Of a stretch of DNA of 23,303 bases, positions 14,202-21,747 are shown in pieces. The DNA comes from Gemmatimonadota bacterium (GTDB lineage Bacteria; Gemmatimonadota; Gemmatimonadetes; Gemmatimonadales; GWC2-71-9). The notes under the pieces are model-generated. The model was not told the DNA's origin, did no database searches, and worked only from the letters and a program-made list of their open reading frames with translations. Within the stretch, counting starts at the first letter, position 1, and each line of letters opens with the position of its first letter. The translations under genes and the position numbers were made by a program. The DNA lies in NCBI GenBank assembly GCA_017889745.1, contig JAGGAG010000060.1, forward strand, positions 1-23,303, read 5' to 3'.

Positions 14202-15596
14202 GTGAACGTCCGCCACATCCTCCTGGTCGGCACCGTGCTGGCGGCGGCCTGCGACAAGTCCGGTCGCGAGCCCCTCGCCGCACTTCCCCTGGTGCTCCAC
14301 TCACCCGGACCCACGACCCTCCTCCGCCTCCCCGCGCACGGCGGCGAGGCGGTGGCCTATCGCAGCACCGACCTGACGCCGCTCGGCTGGTCAGTGTCCA
14401 AGGTGCCCGCCATCCGGCGGTACATCGGGGTCGACCTCGACCAGGGGCTGGTGTACCTCCTCGATTCCACCCGGGCGCTGGTGGCCATCGACCTGCGTGC
14501 GCGCCGAGCGCGCACGATTCGCAAGGGCGTCCGCAACGCGGCCCTGGGGCCCGACGGTACCCTGTTCGCCGTCGACACCACCGGGAGGGTGACTGAGGTG
14601 CGGGGCCGGCGCCCGCTCACCCTGACGGACGCCCTGCCCACCAGCGCCACCGCGCTGGTCGGTACCGCGTCAGGTCGGCTGCTGGTGCTGCCCACGCCGC
14701 GGCGTGCCGACCTGACGGTGTTCGAGCCGGAGGGGCCGGGAGAGACGATCCCGGTGCCGCCCGGCAACGCCACCGCCACGCTCGCGGGCGACCTCGTGGC
14801 CGTGGCCGCCGATTCGGCGGTAGTGCTCGCGGATCCATCCGGGGCGAAGCAGCCGGATGCGATCGATGTGCCCGGCCACGCGAGGGCCGTGATGTTCTCG
14901 CCTTCCGGGCATCGCCTGTACGTGGGGCGGGACAAGGACGAGGTGATGGCGTTCGACCGCTACACCGCGCGGGAACGTGATGGCATCGACGTGCCCGGCG
15001 GCGCCATCGACCTTCGGGGCGACCTGTACGGGCTGTGGATGCTGGTGCGCTCCCGGAAGGGCGACACCCTGAGCGTGGTCGACCTGACCGCCCGCAGCGT
15101 CGTGGCCCGCACCGTCACCGCGTGGGACGATGACCTCCCGCTGATCGCGCCGCCCTTCCTCCTGCTGGTGCGGCGGGGTCGCGACGTGGTCGGGCTGGAT
15201 CTCGAGCGCGATGGCCTCCGCCCGCGGGGTCAGGTGGCGAGGGCGGCCGACGACATCTGGGTGCCGCTCGCCTGGGCCCCGGCGTCCGCCGAGGAGGTGG
15301 TGGTGGCTTCGGGCACCGATACGCTGGGCACCCTGCCCGATTCCTCGGCTCCTGGCTCGGCCCAGCGGTTCTTCCTGCAGGTGAGCAGCTCGCGGAACCC
15401 GGCGTGGGCCCGTGAGCTCGCCGAGAAGATCGCCGCGGCGGGCATCAGGGCGAGCGTCGTTGACCCCGCGAACGCCGATGACGTATATCGTGTCGTCGTG
15501 GGACCGTTCGCCTCGCGGGAGCTGGCCGATTCGGCCAGCCGCTCGCTCGGTATGCCATCCTTCGTCATCAGCGGGCCCGGCACGCCGGCGCCCTGA
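14202..15596 (+). CDS. SPOR-domain lipoprotein with a propeller-like middle
   Basis: The N-terminus MNVRHILLVGTVLAAAC ends in a lipobox, so the 464-residue product should be a lipoprotein. Residues about 30-370 are repetitive beta-strand segments, such as GLVYLLDSTRALVAIDL, LGPDGTLFAVDTTGRVTEV and FSPSGHRLYVGRDKDEVMAF, resembling a beta-propeller. Residues about 388-460 form a SPOR domain (RFFLQVSSSRNPAWARELAE, then VYRVVVGPFASRELADSAS). SPOR domains bind denuded peptidoglycan glycans at division sites. A lipid anchor plus SPOR suggests a tether between the membrane and septal wall, possibly in division; this is inference. The GTG is preceded by TATCTT at 14189-14194 with no Shine-Dalgarno, hinting at leaderless expression. 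smc follows 28 bases downstream. Confidence 0.85.
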   Translation: MNVRHILLVGTVLAAACDKSGREPLAALPLVLHSPGPTTLLRLPAHGGEAVAYRSTDLTPLGWSVSKVPAIRRYIGVDLDQGLVYLLDSTRALVAIDLRARRARTIRKGVRNAALGPDGTLFAVDTTGRVTEVRGRRPLTLTDALPTSATALVGTASGRLLVLPTPRRADLTVFEPEGPGETIPVPPGNATATLAGDLVAVAADSAVVLADPSGAKQPDAIDVPGHARAVMFSPSGHRLYVGRDKDEVMAFDRYTARERDGIDVPGGAIDLRGDLYGLWMLVRSRKGDTLSVVDLTARSVVARTVTAWDDDLPLIAPPFLLLVRRGRDVVGLDLERDGLRPRGQVARAADDIWVPLAWAPASAEEVVVASGTDTLGTLPDSSAPGSAQRFFLQVSSSRNPAWARELAEKIAAAGIRASVVDPANADDVYRVVVGPFASRELADSASRSLGMPSFVISGPGTPAP

Positions 15597-15624
15597 CCAT
15601 TCCTTCACTGCCCAGGAACCTGCG

Positions 15625-18600
15625 ATGAAGCTCACGAAACTCGAGCTCTCCGGCTTCAAGTCGTTCGCCGACACCGTCGAACTCACCTTCGAGTCCGGCG
15701 TCACCGCGATCGTCGGCCCGAACGGCTGCGGCAAGTCGAACGTGTCCGACGCCGTGCGCTGGGTGCTGGGCGAGCAGTCGGCCCGCCTGCTCCGCGGCGG
15801 GAAGATGGAGGACGTCATCTTCCAGGGTGCGGCGACCCGGCGGCCGGTCAACATCACGGAAGTTTCCCTTTACCTCGACAATGCCGACGGCGACCTGCCG
15901 ATCGCCTATCGCGAGGTGGTGATCACCCGGCGCCTCTCCCGCTCCGGCAACAGCGAGTATCTGCTCAACAAGTCGCCGGTTCGGCTGCGCGACATCCAGG
16001 ACCTGCTCCGCGGCACCGGGCTGGGCAGCGACGCCGGCGTGGTCATCGAGGCCAGGATGATCGAGCTGCTGCTGTCCGATCGCGCAGATGAGCGCCGGTC
16101 GCTGTTCGAGGAGGCCGCCGGCATCAGCCTCTATCGCGACCGCAAGCACAGCACCGAACGCCGGCTTGAGGAGACGCACCAGGACCTGCAGCGGGTGGAG
16201 GACCTGATCGCCGAAGTGCAGTCGCAGCTGCGCAGCCTGGCGCGGCAGAAGGGCCGCGCCGAGCGCCACGTCAAGCTCACCGAGGAGAAGTTCGCCCTCC
16301 AGCTCACCCTCGCGCAGCGGCTGCTGCAGCGTCTGTCCAGCGACGCCGACAGCATGACCCGGCGCTACGCCGAGCTCGAGCCGGTCCTGCCGGCACGGCG
16401 CCATGCGCTCGCCGAGGCGGAGCAGCGGCGCGAGGAGGCAGGCCGCGCGCGTCACTCGGCGGAGGCGGAGCGCACCGAGGTGTCCTCCCGGCTCGCGTCG
16501 GTGCGGGTGGAACTTGGCCGCCTCGAGGGCGACCTCGCCGTCGCGGCCGAGCGGCTGGCGAACGCGGCGGCGCGCCGCCTGAGGGCGAGCGACGAGCGCG
16601 GCCAGATGGAGGCGCGAGCCACCCAGGCCGCCGTGGAGCACGAGGCCGCCCTGGTGGAGCGAAGCGATGCGGACGCCGAGCATGCGCGGCTGCAGGCGGA
16701 GCTCGGCTCGCGGGCCGAGAACGAGGAAGGGGTGCGCCAGCGCCTGGCAGACCAGCGCGACGTGGTGCGGCGGCTGGAGCAGGAAGCGCAGCAGGCGCTC
16801 CAGGCCAGCACGTCGCTCGAGAGCGAGCGGGCGGCCCTCGAGCACGAGCTTACCGGGCTGCGCGAGCGTGTCGAGCAGGCACAGGCGCAACGGGAGACAT
16901 TGCGCAACGAGCTGGCCGACGCCGAGCGCCGCCGTGACCACCAGATGGAACGCGCCGCGTTCCACGGCTTCGAGCTGCGCCGCTCCGGCGCCGAAGTGGA
17001 AGCAGCGCGCCACCACGTCGCCGAGGTGCGGGAGCGCGAAGCACACGATCGCGCCGCGCGCCGCAGTGCCGAGGAGACCCTGGCTCAGCTCACGGCCCGC
17101 CGCCAGGCGCTCGAGGAACTGGAGCGCGAGCGTGTGGGCCTGGCACCCGCGGCCGCGGCCCTGCTCGCCGCCCGCGAGCGCTTCGGCAGCGCCATCCTCG
17201 GTCCGCTCAGCGACTACCTCAGTACCTCGCGCGAGGACGCCGACCTGGCCGAGCGCCTCCTGGGCGACTGGGTGCATGCGGTGCTGGTCCGCGACCTCGA
17301 CGTGATCCCCGGGATCCAGGCGTGGCACGCCGAGCACCAGCCGGGAGCCCTGGTCCTGCTTCCCGCCGACCCCGGGCCGCGGTTCGGCAGCGATCGGCAT
17401 CCCCTGGCCGACCGCGTCCGCGCCGAGGGACCGGCGGCCGCCTGGGTCCAGGCGATCCTGCACGGCTCGGAGCTGCTCGATGACGCCGGCCTCGTGCTCC
17501 GCCGCGCTACCGGAGCGGTCTTCCTGGCTGGCGCCGTCACCAGTGGACCGCTGCGGCGGCGCGCCGAACTGGGCAGCCTGGGTAACGATGTCCAGGCGGC
17601 TGAACGGCACTTCCAGGCCGCGGAAGCCGCGCTCGCCGGGACACTGGCGAATTTCACGGCGGCCGAAGCCAGGCTTGCCTCCGCCGTGAGCGCCTACGAC
17701 GCCGCCCGCGAGCTCGAACGGCAGGCGGTCTCGGCGCGCGAGGAGGCGCTGCGCCATGTCGCCTCGTTGCAGCGTGAGCTCACCTCCAGCGAGCAGCAGG
17801 TCGAGCGCCTGCGCGAGCGGCTGCTCTCCGCGGAGCGCCGAGTGGCCGAGATCAGCATGCAGCTGGAGCAACTCGGTGTCGGGCGCGCCCGTCGCGATGA
17901 GGCGATCGGCGCCGCCCGCAGCCAGCAGCAGGGACTGGAGGCCGAGCAGGAGACGGCGCGGGAGCAGCGGGTCCACTGGCAGGTGCAGGAAGCCCATGTG
18001 GCCGCGCGGCTCCGTGCCGCGGTGGAGCGCGCCGAGCGCGTAGATGAGTTGCGCACTCAGGCGGTCGCGTCCGCCGCAGCCCTCGGCATCGAACTCGGCG
18101 AACTCGATCGCACCACGCAGGCACTGGAAGTGCAGCGGGGGGAGTGGCGTACGGCGCGCGACGAGCGGCGCGTGGCGCGGCTCGAGCTGGAGGCCGCGGC
18201 CACCGACACCGAGCTGGCGCTCGCCGAGGGCGAGGCGAACCTGGTCGACGCGGAGCGCGTGCTCGCGTTGACCCGGAGCGAGGTCGAGGCGCTGGTGGAG
18301 GAAAGCCACCGACTGCAGGTGGAGTTGACCGAGGCGGCCGGCCAGCGCCGCCGCATCGAGGAGCGGGTGGAGGCCGAGTGGCGGAAGCCGCTGGCCGTAT
18401 TGCTCGAGGGCTTCCTTCCCCTCGACCTGGATATCGAGACCCTGGAAGCCGAGGCGGCGCGTGTGGTCGAGCAGCTCGAGGGCATCGGCCCGGTCAACCC
18501 GCTGGCCGTGGAGGAGCATGCCGAGGAGAGCACCCGCCTCGAGTTCCTCACGACGCAGCGCGACGACCTCGTGAGCGCCCGGCAGTCGCTGCTCCAGGCC

Positions 18601-19164
18601 ATCCGCGAGATCGACGGGACGGCGCGCAGCCTGTTCATGGAGACCTTCACCGCCGTGCAGGGCCACTTCCGGAACGTCTTCCAGACCCTCTTCGGCGGCG
18701 GCGAGTGCGAGTTGCGCCTGGCGGAGCCGGACGACCCGCTAGAGAGCGAGATCGAGATCCACGCCTCACCCCGCGGCAAGAAGACCCAGAGGATCCACCT
18801 GCTCTCGTCGGGCGAGCGCACGCTGGTCGCAACGTCGCTGCTGTTCAGCATCTACCTCACGAAGCCCAGCCCGTTCTGCCTCATGGACGAGGTGGACGCG
18901 CCGCTCGACGACGCCAATGTCGGCCGGTTCACCCGGCTGCTCGACGAGTTCAAGCACTCGACCCAGTTCATCGTCATCACCCACAACCCGCGCACCATGC
19001 AGGCGGCCGACGCGGTCTACGGTGTCACGATGCAGGAGCCGGGTGTCTCGACGATCGTCGGGGTGCGGCTGGGCGAGCACCACGAGGGTGGCGACACGCC
19101 GCAGGAAGCCAGGCGGCAGGAGAGCAGCACCGCCGAGGTCGAGGCAGAGGTCGCACCGGCATGA
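15625..19164 (+). CDS. smc: Chromosome segregation protein SMC
   Basis: SMC dimers with ScpA and ScpB organise and separate chromosomes. The 1179-residue product has an N-terminal head with Walker A GPNGCGKSN at residues 31-39 and DAVRWVLGEQSARLLRGGKM. A long Glu/Arg/Ala-rich coiled coil is interrupted by a hinge at about residues 515-650 (LGPLSDYLS to LRRRAELGSLG), followed by a second coiled coil. The C-terminal head has the signature LLSSGERTL at about 1059-1067 and Walker B PFCLMDEVDAPLDD. The signature reads LSSGE rather than the usual LSGGE. The ATG at 15625 gives MKLTKLELSGFKSFAD, the standard start, with AGGAA (15614-15618) just upstream. Neither scpA nor scpB lies nearby. Confidence 0.97.
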   Translation: MKLTKLELSGFKSFADTVELTFESGVTAIVGPNGCGKSNVSDAVRWVLGEQSARLLRGGKMEDVIFQGAATRRPVNITEVSLYLDNADGDLPIAYREVVITRRLSRSGNSEYLLNKSPVRLRDIQDLLRGTGLGSDAGVVIEARMIELLLSDRADERRSLFEEAAGISLYRDRKHSTERRLEETHQDLQRVEDLIAEVQSQLRSLARQKGRAERHVKLTEEKFALQLTLAQRLLQRLSSDADSMTRRYAELEPVLPARRHALAEAEQRREEAGRARHSAEAERTEVSSRLASVRVELGRLEGDLAVAAERLANAAARRLRASDERGQMEARATQAAVEHEAALVERSDADAEHARLQAELGSRAENEEGVRQRLADQRDVVRRLEQEAQQALQASTSLESERAALEHELTGLRERVEQAQAQRETLRNELADAERRRDHQMERAAFHGFELRRSGAEVEAARHHVAEVREREAHDRAARRSAEETLAQLTARRQALEELERERVGLAPAAAALLAARERFGSAILGPLSDYLSTSREDADLAERLLGDWVHAVLVRDLDVIPGIQAWHAEHQPGALVLLPADPGPRFGSDRHPLADRVRAEGPAAAWVQAILHGSELLDDAGLVLRRATGAVFLAGAVTSGPLRRRAELGSLGNDVQAAERHFQAAEAALAGTLANFTAAEARLASAVSAYDAARELERQAVSAREEALRHVASLQRELTSSEQQVERLRERLLSAERRVAEISMQLEQLGVGRARRDEAIGAARSQQQGLEAEQETAREQRVHWQVQEAHVAARLRAAVERAERVDELRTQAVASAAALGIELGELDRTTQALEVQRGEWRTARDERRVARLELEAAATDTELALAEGEANLVDAERVLALTRSEVEALVEESHRLQVELTEAAGQRRRIEERVEAEWRKPLAVLLEGFLPLDLDIETLEAEAARVVEQLEGIGPVNPLAVEEHAEESTRLEFLTTQRDDLVSARQSLLQAIREIDGTARSLFMETFTAVQGHFRNVFQTLFGGGECELRLAEPDDPLESEIEIHASPRGKKTQRIHLLSSGERTLVATSLLFSIYLTKPSPFCLMDEVDAPLDDANVGRFTRLLDEFKHSTQFIVITHNPRTMQAADAVYGVTMQEPGVSTIVGVRLGEHHEGGDTPQEARRQESSTAEVEAEVAPA

Positions 19165-19177
19165 GCGGAGCCTCGTC

Positions 19178-20218
19178 ATGCTAGTCGTCATGCGCCCCGG
19201 TGCCACCGCCGAGGAAGTGCGGGCGGTCGTCGCCACGATCGAGGAACTGGGTTACGAAGCGCGACCCATGCCCGGCCGCCAGCGCACCACCGTGGGCCTG
19301 GTCGGCAACGACGGCCGCGTGGACGGCTCCCGGATCGAAGCGTTGTCCGGCGTGGCCGAGCTCATTCACGTCACCAAGCCGTACAAGCAGGTATCGCGCG
19401 AGTGGCGGTCCGAGCCGACGATCGTGCGGCTCGCGGGGGGCGTGACGATCGGCGGGGCGGACCTCGCCATCATGGCGGGGCCCTGTTCCGTCGAGAGCGA
19501 GTCGCAGATCCTGGAGGCGGCGCGGGCGGTTCGCGCCGCGGGCGCCACCGTCCTCCGCGGCGGGGCCTTCAAGCCGCGCTCCTCACCCTACTCCTTTCAG
19601 GGACTCGGGCGGGAGGGGTTGCGGCTCCTGGCACTCGCGCGGGCGGAAACCGGCCTCCTCATCATCACCGAGGCCATGGACGCCGAGCAGCTCGACCTGG
19701 TGGCCGAGGTGGCCGACATCGTGCAGATCGGCGCGCGCAACATGCAGAACTATTCCCTGCTCCGGAGCGCCGGCCGCGGCGGCAAGCCGGTCCTCCTCAA
19801 GCGCGGGCTCTCGGCCACGGTCCAGGACCTCCTGCTGTCGGCGGAGTACATCCTTGCCGAGGGCAATCCCGACGTCATCCTGTGCGAGCGCGGCCTGCGG
19901 GGGTTCGACAGCGTCACCCGCAACCTCTTCGACCTCTCGGCGATACCGGTCGTGCATCACCTGTCCCACCTGCCCATCATCGCCGACCCGAGCCACGGCA
20001 CCGGCCGCCGTGACATGGTGATCCCGATGGCGCGCGCCGCGGTGGCCGCCGGGGCGGACGGCCTCCTCATCGAGGTGCACCCCACCCCGGAACGGGCCTT
20101 GTCCGACGGCGCGCAGAGTCTCGACCCCGCACAGTTCGCCACGCTGATGCGGGAGGCGCGTGTCATCGCCGAGGCCATCGGCCGCAGTATTCCCGTACCC
20201 GTGGGAGCATCCGCGTGA
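19178..20218 (+). CDS. aroF: 3-deoxy-7-phosphoheptulonate (DAHP) synthase, type I-beta with N-terminal regulatory domain
   Basis: It condenses PEP with erythrose-4-phosphate, the first step of the shikimate pathway. The 346-residue protein starts with a ferredoxin-like regulatory domain of about 70 residues (MLVVMRPGATAEEVRAVV), as in the Thermotoga-type enzyme, which senses aromatic amino acids. The barrel contains MAGPCSVES with the metal-ligand cysteine C103, LRGGAFKPRSSPYSFQG, QIGARNMQNYSLL, PVLLKRG, and DPSHGTGRRD with the metal-ligand His. All key residues are intact. The ATG at 19178 is chosen because the preceding open frame merely shadows smc. Its stop overlaps the lolA start (GTGA, 20215-20218). 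Confidence 0.95.
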   Translation: MLVVMRPGATAEEVRAVVATIEELGYEARPMPGRQRTTVGLVGNDGRVDGSRIEALSGVAELIHVTKPYKQVSREWRSEPTIVRLAGGVTIGGADLAIMAGPCSVESESQILEAARAVRAAGATVLRGGAFKPRSSPYSFQGLGREGLRLLALARAETGLLIITEAMDAEQLDLVAEVADIVQIGARNMQNYSLLRSAGRGGKPVLLKRGLSATVQDLLLSAEYILAEGNPDVILCERGLRGFDSVTRNLFDLSAIPVVHHLSHLPIIADPSHGTGRRDMVIPMARAAVAAGADGLLIEVHPTPERALSDGAQSLDPAQFATLMREARVIAEAIGRSIPVPVGASA

Positions 20219-20871
20219 AGTTCCTCCTTGGTCTTGTCGCCGTCTCCGCTTTCGCGACCTGGCCCGCTGCCGCGCCGCAGGACGATGCCTCGGTGATCGT
20301 CGGGCGCGCGGCACGGGTCTACCGCAGCCTCGCGTCGCTCCGGGCCGACTTTACGCAGGTGATCGACGATGACGCGGTGGGAACGTTCGAGAGCCGGGGG
20401 ATCATGGTGCAGTCGGGCCAGAACAAGCTGACGATGCGATTCAGCGATCCCAAGGGGGACGCGATCGTCCTCGACGGCAGGTACGTATGGGTCTACACCC
20501 CGAGCACCACGCCAGGCCAGGTGCTGCGGATGCCGATCCCCACGGGGCCGGTCTACGGGTTCAACGTGCTCGCATGGCTGCTGGACAAACCGGCGGAACG
20601 CTACCGGTCGCGGTACCTCAAGCGGGATTTCGTGGATTTCGTCCAGACCGACGTGGTCGAACTCGTGCCGATGGCGGATGACCTTCCCTTCCGGAAGGCC
20701 ACGCTCTGGCTCGATCGCGACACCGCCCTGCCACGCAAGGTCGTGATCGAGGAACGCGCGGGCGGTACCCGCACGCTGACACTCTCGAAGCTCAGGACCA
20801 ACGACCCCGTCACCGACAAGACCTTCCAGTTCGACGTGCCCAGCGGCGTGAGGGTCATCGAGCAGTCATAA
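20215..20871 (+). CDS. lolA: LolA-family periplasmic lipoprotein carrier
   Basis: LolA ferries lipoproteins from the LolCDE transporter across the periplasm to the outer membrane. The product begins with signal peptide MKFLLGLVAVSAFATWPAAA. The mature part has VYRSLASLRADFTQVIDDD, a GTFESRGIMVQSGQNKLTM strand, a GRYVWVYTPSTTPGQVLR segment, and the late LPRKVVIEERAGGTRTLTLSK and FQFDVPSGVRVI elements. The mature size of about 198 residues is normal. The GTG overlaps the aroF stop, so expression is coupled to DAHP synthase although the functions are unrelated. The stop overlaps the converging DUF2520 gene by six bases. Its client lipoproteins could include the two in this window. Confidence 0.9.
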   Translation: MKFLLGLVAVSAFATWPAAAPQDDASVIVGRAARVYRSLASLRADFTQVIDDDAVGTFESRGIMVQSGQNKLTMRFSDPKGDAIVLDGRYVWVYTPSTTPGQVLRMPIPTGPVYGFNVLAWLLDKPAERYRSRYLKRDFVDFVQTDVVELVPMADDLPFRKATLWLDRDTALPRKVVIEERAGGTRTLTLSKLRTNDPVTDKTFQFDVPSGVRVIEQS

Positions 20872-21747
20872 CGCGCCGCGCAGGATCGCCTCGATCTCGT
20901 CGGCCTTCGCGGCCGCCAGCCCGCCCCGCCGGGCCACCTTCACCGCCTCGAGCCCCATCACCGCATACAGCCGCCGCGTCTCCGCGTCGAGCACGCGCAG
21001 GTGTGTCCGTATCGTCCCAGCATCGCCCCGCACGATCGGCCCCGTGAGCGCATCCGCCGTGCCGCGCATCTCGAGGTTGCGCCACGTCCCTTCCAGGAGG
21101 GGCAGGTAGATCCGGCCGGCGGCGGCGGCGGGAATCCCCGCCTCGCCCGCCAGCCGCTCGGCCACCGCCGCCAGCGCGACCGTGTAGTTGCTCACGATCA
21201 CCGCCGCGGCATGATAGCGCGGCTTGTCGGCGGCGTTGATCTCGATCGCCCGCATGCCCAGGTGCGCGGCAAGCTGCCGCGCCGCTGCCACCGCCGCCGC
21301 ATCACCCTCCAGCACCGCGTACGCGGCATGCAGCCGCTCGGCCGCTTCCGAATCGCCGGCCAGCGTCTGGAGCGGGTGAAAGGATCCCAGTCCGGCCACG
21401 CGGCCCTCGAGCGCCGAGAGCGCCGAGCGGTCCCGCAGGCCGGAGCAGTGGAGCACGACCGCCTTCGTGAGCACGGCCTCGCGGAGCCGGGCCGCTACAT
21501 CCTCGATGGCGTCGTCGGGCACGGCAACAAGGATGATGCCCGCGCGCTCGAGGGCGAGCGTCCACGGCTCCAGGGAACAGCTGATGTCGGGAGGGAGGCT
21601 GGACTTCCGGCGGGTACACACGAGCACCGGCACCGACGCGCGTGTCAGGGCGAGCGCGACGGCCCTCCCCGCCCGGCCGGCGCCGATGATGGCGACCGTC
21701 GGGCCGGGCCCCTCCGGCAACGTCACCGGTTCAGCGTGCGGCGGCAC
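20866..21747 (-). CDS. Rossmann-fold DUF2520 protein, probable NAD(P)-dependent oxidoreductase
   Basis: The N-terminus carries a dinucleotide-binding loop VAIIGAGRAGRAVALAL (glycines near residues 22, 24 and 27). Next come IILVAVPDDAIEDVA and VVLHCSGLRDRSAL, then SFHPLQTLAGDSEAAERL. The C-terminal DUF2520 part includes KPRYHAAAVIVSNYTVALAA and the helix LPLLEGTWRNLEMRG. The order matches Rossmann-like plus DUF2520 proteins related to pyrroline-5-carboxylate and 6-phosphogluconate dehydrogenases. The substrate is unknown. The start is a GTG at 21747, overlapping the upstream protease stop by 17 bases. A second GTG at 21726, four bases past that stop, gives MTLPEGPGPTVAIIG and is equally plausible. 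Confidence 0.88.
   Translation of the reverse strand: MPPHAEPVTLPEGPGPTVAIIGAGRAGRAVALALTRASVPVLVCTRRKSSLPPDISCSLEPWTLALERAGIILVAVPDDAIEDVAARLREAVLTKAVVLHCSGLRDRSALSALEGRVAGLGSFHPLQTLAGDSEAAERLHAAYAVLEGDAAAVAAARQLAAHLGMRAIEINAADKPRYHAAAVIVSNYTVALAAVAERLAGEAGIPAAAAGRIYLPLLEGTWRNLEMRGTADALTGPIVRGDAGTIRTHLRVLDAETRRLYAVMGLEAVKVARRGGLAAAKADEIEAILRGAL

Noticed and set aside
15412..15624. N-terminal extension of smc upstream of 15625
   Set aside because: The extra residues are shadow sequence of the SPOR gene, and MKLTKLELSGFKSF is the family-standard start.
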